DNA of 64,000 nucleotides. Origin: Antedon mediterranea (lineage: Eukaryota; Echinodermata; Crinoidea; Comatulida; Antedonidae). The stretch lies in the NCBI RefSeq assembly GCF_964355755.1, contig NC_092676.1, positions 19,698,288 through 19,762,287 of the forward strand. The letters are read 5' to 3'. Positions 45,306-56,117 of this stretch are shown here, in pieces; position 1 is the first letter of the stretch; the number at the start of each line of letters is the position of its first letter. Both the position numbers and the translations under genes were made by a program. The notes beneath the pieces were generated by a model. That model was not told the origin of the DNA. It worked only from the letters and a program-made list of their open reading frames with translations, and did no database searches.

Positions 45306-47365
45306 AGCAGGTCAGAAGCAATTGATTGATGTAATTAAATACTAAATAGTAAGATAATCAAATTTAAGAAATGCCTAGCCAGCACCAGTACAGGCTAGCC
45401 TAGTAGGCGTTTTTCTTGCGGCTGCTCAACTTGTCGGCTGCTCAACTAGCTAGTTAGGCTAGATAGCCTACTTATCCCTACTACTAGGCTAGGCCTAGGC
45501 CCCTAGCCTAGATTAGAGAGATCCATTGCTTGTGTAATAAATTGTGTACAATTTTAGGACGTAACGCATCTATTAGCTCTTAACCAATAATATAATCTAT
45601 ATCGCTATTGATAGATTTTGCTTTAACTAGTAACATAAATACTATAAAACGACATTTAAATAGCGTTACCATAACTAACATGCCTTACCCATTTTCTCTA
45701 AAAAACGTAGCGAGGGAGCTGCTGCTCTGTATGGTGGCGCGAGTCGAGCGAAGAGAGAGAAGCAGCTCTCTAAATAGGTCAAAGGTTATAAATTGCCAGT
45801 AAATTACGAAAAATTTGCTAATCTAATGTTTTGGTGATAATTATAGCGTCTCATTTCTATTTCTATTTTATTAAATTAAATTAAAATTACAACGTTTTTT
45901 TAGCATTAGGAAACGGTTACTATGCGAAAGCAGAGCTTATAGTTTTACCAGGGAGCATGGAGTCCATCCAAAACATGCAGGGAGTCAACTCCCTGGTGGT
46001 TTATAACTAAGTAAGGCTGAAAAATGGATTTCTAAACTCGAACTGGGCATGCGCACACCCCAAAGCACGTCTGTTAGAGAGTCTAAATGGGAATTTCTAA
46101 AAAACTCGAACTGGGCTTGCGCACAGAAAGTATGATATGTATGCAGACTTCAACCATGGAGGTAAGGTATAAATACCTCCATGCTTCAACAATAAACAAT
46201 GACTTCATGTTGTCACGTCAGAGGACGGGAATATTTATCGTCGGATATCATTGAATGTTTTTGCATGAGTGGGTCAAAACCTTAGGGAATAACGCCCCTA
46301 AACCCGGAGTATACATAGGCCTAGTACTATTAGTTTAGTTTAGAATTATATATTTTTTTGTACAGTAGGCCACAGACTTTCTTCTGACATCAACGTTGAT
46401 TATTATGTGATTGATTATTTGATTGCTAAAGCTGCTAACTAAATAAAATTCGAAGCAAAACTAAATCCAATCATATAAATACATATCCTCAAAACAATGA
46501 ATTTTATACCAGATACTTTAATCAATTCAGACTATATTTACGTTACACAAAATGTAAATTGATAATAAATCATTATTTCTTAAATTAGAATATCAATAAA
46601 AGCATCATTATGAAAAAAGAACAATTAATTAAAACTGTTTACGTCAAAAAGTCGAGCGGCGTTTTTTGTAAGAAATATTTTTGTTGAAAAAGGAGAAGAC
46701 GTTTTAAGAAATTTTATATGTACGTTCAGAAATGTCAAGCTTTGGTTGTTTTACAATAATGGTAAGTATGTAAGTAATATTGAGTATTATAGTAGGCCTA
46801 AACCAATCATCTGTCATGAAAAATAAGATAGATACATAGAAAAAAAAGAAACGAAAATACTATAGTTTGTTTTACATTATTTTTATTCTTTCTAAAATTG
46901 AAATAATTTATTAAGCTTTTCAGCTAATCAAAGAAATAATTGTTACGAAAAAGAAAGAAAGCAAATATGCGGGGTCGTTTATTGTCTCAGCAGACAAATT
47001 GTTATATTTTTGTTTACTCTATCTTCGGTATTACATTCTTTGAAAATTACCTTTTTCATTTAATATTCTTGCCTGAATATCTTCGACTGTCCGATGTTTT
47101 TTTGATTCTCCTTCTCCTTTTCTTTCCCTTTTTATTAGAATATATCGTATTTTGTTTACTTTTCTTCCCAACTTTTTTGTTACGTTTTTGGGAGCTTAGG
47201 CTTAAAGTTTTATACTTATATAGATTTCCTTCAACACATACTATGTTTTTATTAATTATTATCTTACGTGTTTATATAAATAATTATTATATTATGTATT
47301 TTTAATATGTGTGGAGAATATTTATTGAATATTGAATAAACGAATTGAATTGAAATCCCTTGACT
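45306..47365. other. Intergenic region upstream of PNISR; no gene recognised
   Basis: Contains a short palindrome at 45938-46006 (TTATAGTTTTACCAGGGAG / CTCCCTGGTGGTTTATAA) and a duplicated CTCGAACTGGGC block at about 46035-46125. The hydrophobic 121-codon frame at 46940-47305 is T-rich low complexity and unlikely to be a gene. Confidence 0.55.
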
Positions 47366-47421
47366 TCATTGGGAAACTAGAGCACTATAGCCATTCATTG
47401 CTGGCTTACCGAAACACGTAA

Positions 47422-47612
47422 CGTTTGCTATATGTATAAAGCGAGGGGCAAAGGTTGCAGTCAGAAGAGACAAGAAACTGTATGCCTGTTGTTTGTCTGT
47501 AGACATTGTACCGCGAGTCTTGGGAGCTCGTCCATCATGCGCTGTGCGCCATGGGAACCATTTACATAATTCACACTGTACGCAGTCAGAGAGGGGTCTG
47601 TTGTTGGTCAGT
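47422..47612 (-). other. Possible orphan exon with splice-like borders
   Basis: The minus-strand open frame (RPLSDCVQCELCKWFPW...TATFAPRFIHIANVTCFG) is preceded by ATCATGTAG and followed by TTTCG|GTAAGC, both splice-like. I do not recognise the peptide. It could be an exon of an unseen gene, a non-coding RNA exon or chance. Confidence 0.25.
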
Positions 47613-47729
47613 CTACATGATAAAATACAGTACATTTTCTAGTATCATTGATAACATAATACTGTAATAATAACTATTAGTTTGATTTCGTACGGACGAA
47701 GCGTCCAAAAGTGCAACAGTAACTTAGAC

Positions 47730-48563
47730 CTATAATACACAACGGATCCATTTTCCACGAAAGTCTTCATTCCGTATCAAAATGGCAGAATTGAATAGAC
47801 TGCCTATTAAAATGAAACTCAAACCTGTGTTGTTTGCCAATATATATACGTTAGTGTTTTCAACAATATCAAAAAACAGGTTAAAGGGACAAAGAATGCA
47901 AAAAGGCAAATACGTGAAAATAACTAACATTGAAATTATAAAGAAGAGTTTTTGCGTTCGATCGGTTCCAGTTCGTCGTGAGTTTGAGTTCATTTTCGTT
48001 CTATTTCTCGTTCTTCTTACCACAATGCACATGTGTACGTATAGGTAACTAGTTATTAAGTAAGAAGATAGTATAATTAAGAAGTATGCTTCTCTCATGT
48101 ACAATTGGTCATTTCTATACCACATAACTCCAAATACGAATGGAAATATCCAGGTGAAGACCACAGCAATCATTAGCCTCCAAGTAGTGATAATATCTTT
48201 AAAACGATAAGGCGCTACAACAATCATTGTGTACCGTTCAAGTCCACAGAAAAGAACAGTTAACGCTGAATGCAAAATTAAAAAGTCTATAGCTAATAAG
48301 TAGGTTTTCTTAACAGAGTTAGGTATTTCTGTTTCAGTTAAAATACAGCAGAAAAACAAGAAAACACAAACACTTGTAATTAGATATGATGCTTGTAAGT
48401 TTCCAATCAAGATGTACTTTCTCTGGAAAAGTTTCCGCGATATAATGAATAACATAATACAAACGATTTTTGATAAAACGTCTAAAACGCTTAATACTGC
48501 GATAATTAGATACATTCCAAAATTAACGAAGTTGAAATAATCGTAATCAGTGCTTTGATTCAT
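47730..48563 (-). CDS. Rhodopsin-like GPCR, subfamily A copy 1 (intronless)
   Basis: A single 277-codon frame with seven hydrophobic segments. It starts MNQSTDYDY with an NxS glycosylation site and has RKYILIGNLQASYLI (TM2), LFCGLERYTMIV with ERY at 109-111 in place of DRY (end of TM3), FTWIFPFVFGVMWY (TM4), SYLYVHMCIVVRRTRNRTKM (TM5 and loop 3) and FTYLPFCILCPFN (TM6). TM7 reads SLFNSAILI and lacks NPxxY, and TM1 lacks the usual GN. A membrane receptor with unknown ligand. It is closely related to the gene at 56118-56972, including identical 3' flank and upstream TCAAATC before ATG. Confidence 0.88.
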   Translation of the reverse strand: MNQSTDYDYFNFVNFGMYLIIAVLSVLDVLSKIVCIMLFIISRKLFQRKYILIGNLQASYLITSVCVFLFFCCILTETEIPNSVKKTYLLAIDFLILHSALTVLFCGLERYTMIVVAPYRFKDIITTWRLMIAVVFTWIFPFVFGVMWYRNDQLYMREAYFLIILSSYLITSYLYVHMCIVVRRTRNRTKMNSNSRRTGTDRTQKLFFIISMLVIFTYLPFCILCPFNLFFDIVENTNVYILANNTGLSFILIGSLFNSAILIRNEDFRGKWIRCVL

Positions 48564-50361
48564 GATTTGACTACAGTTCGACTTTGAAAGTTCAACTAAA
48601 AATTAAAACTGTAATTCGTATAAGTGATGCCACTTTCACACATGCGATCACAGAAACACCAGGTGAAGCTAACTGGTAGTAGGCCTATAACGATACCGTA
48701 TCCGTCTGGTTAAAGTAGTACAACCATTACATTTTATCCATGGTCTGACGGAGAAGATTCTTCCAAGCCCACGTCATGAAATTACGAAATGATTGCTGCA
48801 CTGTTGCTTCTTTGTAATTTCGAGAGAGAATGAGGCCCATTACAGACAGTTAGGACATTGTTAATCAATTACCAGACAAACAATAATATATAATATAACA
48901 AATCGGTAAATTGTCGCTGTCCTATTTTAAGAAATACGAGTAGAAAATCGACACCAACACGTAATGTCTGTAATGTTAATGGACAAAAAATAGTAATGAA
49001 ATCAAGTCTATTCTTCTTACTATTATATCTAATTTAATGATTTTAATTTGATATGACTTGGGTAAAATTCGATTAAATTTTATTTTCTCGACATAAATTT
49101 CATCATATTTCAGTTGGATTGATCAATCTCATTGTTGGGTGTGACTGGAGTATGTGTGTTAAGTTCTTCCTTTGTGTATGTATTTAGTGTTGGTAAAGTA
49201 GGCCTCTATATATACGGTAACTTTCTTGTCGCTTGCAGAATGTACTTGGCTTTCTTTCTCTTTACAGTACTCACAGTATATACATTGTCAATTGTTATTA
49301 TCTAGTAGCAGTCGTTTATTTCTAGAATATATCCAGTGTCAACGGAACTAGACGATGGGTGGGGTGCGATAGTCCGCAGTAGAATTATATAATAAAATGT
49401 CGTAACACGGTTTATTAAACCAATTTGTCATTCTGATTGGTGGTCTTAGTACACCATGACTGAATTATATCAAATATGACTAATGTACCGGGCAAGTAAA
49501 TATATAAAGTTATGTAAATAAATGAGTTTAAATGTGATAAACATGTTGTGTTATGGTGTTCTTGGATATATAGTGGATAATGTTTGTGATGTACGTCTGA
49601 GATGTGGATAACAATTGTAGTGTAGTATAGGCCTATCCATCACAGAGCTCATTTACCGAAACTGAGTAACAAACCCTGCCAGACATCTATCGTGACAAAT
49701 AATCATTAACTATAATATTAACTAAACTAATAATTAATTAATAATGATTAAATACCGATTCTTTATAATTTCAAAGGAGATTGAGAAACATTACAATTGA
49801 TAGGACATTATTTATTACTTTTTACAAACAATATTATACTGCACATATAAAATAACAAATACATTAGCTAATACTGTATAAGAAATACCAGAGAAAATTT
49901 GACATCAAATGCAGTACGTAAAGTACCTTTTGCTAATGGACAAGACAAATATCAACTGGTTATAATGATTTTAATTTGATGACAACACGAATAAAATTCA
50001 CTTATTTTTACTGCTGCATTCAAATAAAACAAACTGCTCCCAGTATCGTACTTCATTTATACTCATTAATTTATACATACATGCTGAAATAGATAATATC
50101 TTTGCCTTATTTAATTAAAAATAAGAAAATCCGCAAGTCAAAAGACACCATGAATCTCCGCCTGTATTCGTTTTATCAAATGCTCTTATTTATTTCGACC
50201 AATTTATGTTATTAAATGTTATTCGGTGTTTGTGTTAAAGTTATTGTTAATGTTTTTGTGTTAAAGTAACAGGCCTACTGTCATCTTTCAAGTCGTAAAG
50301 CTTTTTCAGGCAAGTTTTGATAAACAATGTCGCAGTGATAAAAACAACCAACGTATACGAT
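48564..50361. other. Intergenic DNA between GPCR genes; nothing recognised
   Basis: AT-rich, with no conserved frame or repeat I can support. Confidence 0.5.
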
Positions 50362-51330
50362 TCATGTTTCCACAGTGTGAGCCAGTTTATCTACGCTAAA
50401 TAAAATCGCAAGACATTTACGTAAGTTTCGATGTCGTGCCCAGTAAATGATAGGGTTGACAATACAACCAACGTTTAAAAGTATTACAGCTAATCCACTT
50501 AACACATAATATACATCAAGAAATAAAGTATTACATAATATTGTGTTAGGTACATACATTAGAACAAGGTAAAAGATAGACAAAATATGCAGTGGTAAAC
50601 AAGTTACAAGTTGCACCAAGGCAACCACACGGTGCATCGTAAACGTGTGTTCCTTGCCGTGTTTTGCGTTCTCGCTCTTTTTCAACCATAGCTTTTCAGC
50701 ATTCTTCACTACAACATTTATGCGAAGATAAAATGTAATAGTTCCGATCGAGCAGATTGGTGGTATTAATGTCATAAAATATGTATATAACATATTAAAA
50801 CTTTCAGCTTTAAACGCATACGGTATTAATACAGAGCATACTGGAAACAACCATGTGAAAATGACACTTATTATCAAACGTGGAGTTGTAATAATGCTCA
50901 TGTGTTTGTAGGGCGACAAACAAACAGCAATATACCGCTCAATTCCACAGAACAGGTTAGTTAAACATGACGAAACCAGTATAAGGTTGTAAATAAAAAC
51001 CATTATATTTCTCACAATATAGGAGTTATAAACAGTTTCTGTCAAATATAATTTTAAATCGTAAATAGAACAGGTCAACATAGAAACACCCATTATCAAG
51101 TAGCATATTTCAAGATTAGTTATAAGTATATTTTTACGTTTTCTTAAAGTTTTAAATGTTAAAATAACTAGTAAAATGAACAAGTTTCCAACGATTGTAA
51201 AAACGCACAGGATTGTATTTATGATAGTATAAGAAATTATATACAAACGAATACTGTCCCAGTGCTCTACAGTAAAATTTTCACACATATTTTTAGAGCA
51301 AAAGTTACAAATCCAGTATAAAATATACAA
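50362..51330 (-). CDS. Rhodopsin-like GPCR, subfamily B copy 1 (intronless)
   Basis: Open frame of 322 codons. The likely start is the second ATG (51286-51288, MCENFTVEHWDS), because the paralogue at 54493 begins at the same place; that gives 308 aa. Seven hydrophobic segments: IVGNLFILLVIL (TM1 with GN), NILITNLEICYLI (TM2), LFCGIERYIAV (ERY), FTWLFPVCSVLIPY (TM4), LIPPICSIGTITFYLRI (TM5), QLVTCLPLHILSIFY (TM6, TCLP in place of CWxP) and VNPIIYW (TM7, NPxxY). NFT near the N-terminus is a possible glycosylation site. Ligand unknown. Confidence 0.9.
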   Translation of the reverse strand: MYILYWICNFCSKNMCENFTVEHWDSIRLYIISYTIINTILCVFTIVGNLFILLVILTFKTLRKRKNILITNLEICYLIMGVSMLTCSIYDLKLYLTETVYNSYIVRNIMVFIYNLILVSSCLTNLFCGIERYIAVCLSPYKHMSIITTPRLIISVIFTWLFPVCSVLIPYAFKAESFNMLYTYFMTLIPPICSIGTITFYLRINVVVKNAEKLWLKKSENAKHGKEHTFTMHRVVALVQLVTCLPLHILSIFYLVLMYVPNTILCNTLFLDVYYVLSGLAVILLNVGCIVNPIIYWARHRNLRKCLAILFSVDKLAHTVET

Positions 51331-52040
51331 TATATAAGCCTACAAATCAGTATACAGCTGTAGCCACTTCCAAGTCTAGCAAAATGGTACTCACTGCGTA
51401 ATAAACTAGTGTTTGCTATTGCTTTAAAGAATTAATGATGGTATGACTTGACTGATAGTTATAAACAAAATTCGAAATTAAGAACAGCCATTACAAATAG
51501 CTAAGTAAACACCACAACACATCAATCAAGTAGTTAAAAGAGCTCCAATAACATTGTCAGCGTTAATATTACTAATAGCTTTGGAGAAATTATTTAAACG
51601 GACAGATTATCGACATTAAAGAAGCCGATCAATGCAAATTTCACCTTCGTCTAGAAGATTGATATACAACTGACAGAATCATAATTAGAGCGAAGGAACA
51701 TTGGTCATCATGTGTCATCGGAGAGTGAAAAGACAATAATGTCAGTTCTACAGTACCAGATCCTGAATCCGTCGCGATGGGTGGCACGGTCGAATTGTTG
51801 ACAAATTCTGCTTTATTTATAGGCCTACAGTAGATGATAAACATAAAAGTTCTGCAGTGAAAAGTGAAAATGTAAGTAGAATGCAAGAGCACGTTCGGCT
51901 ATTTTTTCTTCGTAGTATAATACTAGAACGTTTCCTACTGTTTGGAAAAGTTTGTGATTTCTGCTGTCTCAATTAGTTACTGGGGCTTCCATTTTGTTTG
52001 TCTGGAGGATCACATGACTGCAAAGACTGTGATTCGATTG
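51331..52040. other. Intergenic DNA; nothing recognised
   Basis: No supported gene. The short frame at 51641-51892 has no recognisable features. Confidence 0.45.
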
Positions 52041-53780
52041 GCGGTGTTCACACCGTATCCGGATATTCACCCCCTGGACATTTACCCCCCGGACAACTAC
52101 CCCCCGGACAACCACCACCTGGACCACTACCCCCTTAGGACAACTACCCCTTTAGGACAACTACCCCCCGGACAAATACCCCCCGGACAACTACCCCCTT
52201 AGGACAACAACCCCCTTAGGACAACTACCCCCTGGACAACTACCCCCCGGACAATTACCCCCTCGGAACAATTACCCCCCGGACAATTACCACCCGGACA
52301 ATTACCCCCCGGACAATTACCACCCAGAAAACTATCCCTTTAGAACACCCTAACCACCCAGACCATTCAACAACCTGACTCTGCAACAGTGTATAATAGG
52401 AATTAATAACTATATTTTAATTCGTTACTTTGACGAATTACTATTCATTATTGTAAACAAAAGTAAAAGATTGAACATAAATATAGCCTGGTATAAACTG
52501 AAGATTGTCACACATGATCATAGGATAGTCGAACGTATTATAGTACTCCCTGTATTTACTGTAAATACTGGGTTCGCTAATAATAATAATAATAATTTTT
52601 GCGTCAGGACAATGCTTCGATAACCACTGGTCTTAAAAGAATTAATTTTTGTCTCAAATTTGTCATATATGTATTTTTGTACACTTGAAGAATAATATCA
52701 CTTTTGATATTTGACCTCAATTTTCACTCACCGAATAAACGTCGATCTTTAAATAAATTCCCCTCAAATAAACGGTGACCATGTCACTCCCATGAAACAT
52801 CATATGAAATAATCGGCGTCTATTTCCATTAGATTATACCCTCTCCCATTGAATAAACAACTTTCTTCCAATAAATGTCCACCTAAAAACCACCTAAACA
52901 ATAAACAGCCCAGGCCGTTTTTTCAATAAATACGGTACTTTAAATCTAGCACATCTAGGGTCTAGCGTGCTGTTAAACAGAATAATCGGTTAAAAACGGG
53001 TGTTTCGAAACTAGAGACCCGAGACCAGAGACCAGAGACCCGAGACCCAATACGAAAAGGGAGACCTAAATATACGAAAAGGGAGACCCACGTACGAAAA
53101 GGGAGACCCCACTATACGAAAAGGGAGACCCCACTATACGAAAAGGGAGACCCTAATATACGAAAAGGGAGACCTAAATATACGAAAAGGGAGACCCAAT
53201 TATACGAAAGGGAGACCCAAATATACAAAATGGGAGACCCAAATATACGAAAAGGGAGACCCATTATAAGAAAAGGGAGACCCACTATAAGAAAAGGGAG
53301 ACCCCACTATACGAAAAGAGAGACCACTCTATACGAAAAGGGAGACCCTAATATACGAAAAGGGAGACCCAATAGGTCTCCCTTTTCGTATTGGGTCTCG
53401 TTTCAGGTCTCTGGTCTCGGGTCTCTAGTTTCGAAACACCCGTTAAAAACAGATGATTTCATTTTTACAGAAACCGGTCCTATATATTTGTCTACTTTTG
53501 GATGGGGGGGGGGGGGGGTAGTTGACCGGGGGGTAGTTGACCGGGGGGGTAGTTGACCGGGGGGTAGTTACCCGCGGGGTAGTTATCCTAAGGGGGTAGT
53601 TGTCCTAAGGGGGTGGTTGTCCGGGGGGTAGTTGTCCGGGGGGTTGTTATCCTAAGGGGGTAGTTGTCCTAAGGGGGTAGTTGTCCGGGGGGTAGTTGTC
53701 CGGGGGGTAGTTGTCCTAAGGGGGTAGTTGTCCGGGTGGTAAACATCCGGGGGGTAACTGTCTAGGGGGTAGGTGTCCTA
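52040..53780. mobile_element. 1.7-kb fold-back structure with tandem-repeat arms
   Basis: The left arm (about 52060-52345) is ~15-20 copies of units such as CCCCCCGGACAACTA and CCCCCTTAGGACAACTA. The right arm (about 53512-53775) is the same array in reverse complement (GGGGGGTAGTTGTCC). Outer tips GTGTTCACACCG and CGGTTCACAC also pair. Arms built of tandem repeats are typical of Foldback/Galileo-type elements; the family here is unknown. Confidence 0.8.
53000..53450. repeat. ~20-21-bp tandem array (TATACGAAAAGGGAGACCC) capped by inverted ends
   Basis: About fifteen units of ACGAAAAGGGAGACCCAATAT type. The left cap (AACGGGTGTTTCGAAACTAG, then AGACCCGAGACC repeats) is mirrored at 53375-53450 (GGTCTCGGGTCTCTAGTTTC, then GAAACACCCGTT), so the whole array can fold into a hairpin. 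Open frames through it are artefacts. Confidence 0.9.
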
Positions 53781-53811
53781 GAACCGTTCACACACATCAG
53801 CACACTACTGG

Positions 53812-54126
53812 TAATGAGGGCGTGTGGCGCAGTGTGTTGGACGTTGGACTACCGATCGTCAGACCTAGGTTCGAATCCAACTCTCGCCGCATTGCTTGTA
53901 TCCGTAGGCAAGATACTTTACTTACGTTACCTCTCTCCACCCAGGTGTATAAATGGGTACCCAGTTAGATCTAGACACAACTTTGCGCTGGTTACCGGCT
54001 ACATTATGGGAGTATGTTTCCATACGTGTTTGATCCCAAAAAATACTGGGGTAATAATCCTTGTAAAGCGCCTTTGAGCATGATTACTCATGAAAAGGGC
54101 GCTATATAAATGTGGTATTATTATTA
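53812..54126 (+). mobile_element. tRNA-derived SINE, full length
   Basis: Head with GTGTGGCGCAGTGTGTTGGA (A box) and AGGTTCGAATCCAAC (B box), a body with CTCTCCACCCAGGTGTATAA and GGGTACCCAGTTAGA, and a 3' end AAGCGCCTTTGAGC...GGGCGCTATATAAATG followed by a (TATT)-like tail, the pattern of SINEs that borrow a LINE 3' end. A fragment of the same family is at 20595-20690. Confidence 0.8.
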
Positions 54127-54492
54127 GTTAGTAAGATGCACGGCCTAACTTCTGCAAGGTAAATTTCTGCAGTTCACGAAAGTTTATCAACTGGACTGCA
54201 CTAACAAACGTTGTCTTAGAAAACTTTTCTTTTCGGAGTTTTTAAACTGAAGGTCGCTGTCTGCCAACTTCCATAGCTGGTAGTCCATCGATTTACCTTG
54301 TTTTCAATTTGTATATATAACAAGATATGTTAATTGTCTAAACTTTCTTAAAGTTTCTAAATTTATGCAAAATAATTTTGCGGAAATCCCGATGCCTTCG
54401 GGATATCCAGTAGGCTTTTCCATCATTGTACCGGATTGTTTTTGTTTTAAATCTAGGTTATAGGCCTACAATGTGTGTCTTTTTTCTTTAAC

Positions 54493-55422
54493 CTATTTCC
54501 AACATTTATGAATGCAAAATAGATTTACAAGACCTTTACGAAAATCTCGATGCTTTCCCCAATAAATAATAGGATTAACAATACATCCAATGTTTAGGAG
54601 CATTAAAGAAATCCCAGTAAATATACTGAAAACAGAGGAAAATACATCGTTACAATAAATCGAAGGTACATATATCCAAATTAGATAAAGTAAAGATATC
54701 ACATTAAAGGGCAAGCAAGTAAAAAGAAGTACTAAAGATGCTAGACGATGCATTTTAAAACTATGCTCCTTGCCGACCCGCCGTGAATTTCCATTCGTCT
54801 TCATCCATTCTTTTTCGGCTTTCACAACAGCATCGTGTATTTTGTTGTAAAATAAAACAGTTCCAAACGATCCGACTGGTGGAATTATTGCTATGAAATA
54901 CGTTAGCAATAATAACGCAACGTGCCTTTCAAATATGAATGTTATTGATATAATAAATAGCAACGGACAAGACCATGCCAGAGCTACACTTAGTAGCAAA
55001 CGAGGAGCTGTGATGATTTCTTTGAATCGGTATGGAGCTAAGACGATAACGATATATCGCTCAATCCCACAAAAAAAAGTAGTGAGAATGGATGCTACCA
55101 AACTTGCGTCATAGAGAAGAACTAAAATGTTTTTAACTGTACTTTCTACAAAACCATCAATATCAGATAAAATCCATTTCAAGTCGATGAAAGAACAACT
55201 AGCAGTCGAAATACCAATTATTAAGTAGCAAATATCTAAATTTATAATCAGGATGTTTTTCTGCTTTCTCAGATGTTTGTAGGTGAACATGACAAACAGG
55301 GCCAGACAGTTTTCGACGACAGTGAAAAGGCTAAGAGTTATGTTGATAAATGCATACGGACTCATATCCGACTTCAAGCTGTTCCATTCTTCTGTAGAAT
55401 AATTACTGAAACAATAACTCAT
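54493..55422 (-). CDS. Rhodopsin-like GPCR, subfamily B copy 2 (intronless)
   Basis: 309 codons in one exon. It starts MSYCFSNYSTEEWNS, with NYS as a possible glycan site. TM1 has VVENCLALFVMF, so the conserved Gly before Asn is replaced by Glu. TM2 is NILIINLDICYLIIG, TM3 ends FFCGIERYIVIVLAPY, TM5 is IIPPVGSFGTVLFY, TM6 FTCLPFNVISLLYL, TM7 VNPIIYWGKHRDFRKG. The third loop KAEKEWMKTNG is shared in style with the copies at 50362 and 58262. A seven-helix receptor of unknown ligand. Confidence 0.9.
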   Translation of the reverse strand: MSYCFSNYSTEEWNSLKSDMSPYAFINITLSLFTVVENCLALFVMFTYKHLRKQKNILIINLDICYLIIGISTASCSFIDLKWILSDIDGFVESTVKNILVLLYDASLVASILTTFFCGIERYIVIVLAPYRFKEIITAPRLLLSVALAWSCPLLFIISITFIFERHVALLLLTYFIAIIPPVGSFGTVLFYNKIHDAVVKAEKEWMKTNGNSRRVGKEHSFKMHRLASLVLLFTCLPFNVISLLYLIWIYVPSIYCNDVFSSVFSIFTGISLMLLNIGCIVNPIIYWGKHRDFRKGLVNLFCIHKCWK

Positions 55423-56117
55423 TGTGTTTTAAAATATATTTTAATACGATTTTAAAACGACAGTAGGTTTATTTGAGATGGTGTAAACTGATATTAGGTC
55501 TGGGAGGTTCTGAGGGAACACTGTTCCGAACTAGGAAATCACGAACATCAACAACAAACAAAATAGCATACCTTGTATACATTGTGACATGTGATTGAGT
55601 TTAGATTGAAAATAATGATTGATGAAAATCATTTTTGTAATTACATTTTTATGCTTTAATTTAAATTTAGAGATCAAATGATGAGTAGATGACAACCGGA
55701 TATGAGCAACATTGTCAATCACAAAATGAATGTTTTCTTCATGATGTAAGAATATAAAATCACTTTTCACGTGATATTTAACCAAGTCACCAACGAGAAA
55801 TAGACGATAATAAGACCAATGACGTGGTTGTTCGTTTAATGTCAATCATCATGTCAAATAAACAGGAATCTATGTTCAAACGTCAGATAATGTAATATGA
55901 TGTAAACATACCATTTAAATCACCATGCGTGATATTTGTACAAAATTATACAATAAAAATATTGCTCAACCCCATAAAATATACAAGACACTATGAGCTA
56001 AGTAATGAGTAAAGAGTGCTCTGTCTGTCGGTCGGTAATATAGTTGACTAAGTTATAACTAGTATACATAGTACTATTACTAGTTAGATTTGTATCATTC
56101 ACCATAATATAGGCATT
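55423..56117. other. Intergenic DNA; nothing recognised
   Basis: The minus frame 55531-55845 (104 codons) has no recognisable domain. Confidence 0.45.

Noticed and set aside
46940-47305. 121-codon hydrophobic plus-strand frame
   Set aside because: T-rich low-complexity sequence with no domain, start context or paralogue.
53230-53556. 108-codon frame with a KGRPxIRKGRP repeat
   Set aside because: Translation of the GGGAGACCC tandem array.
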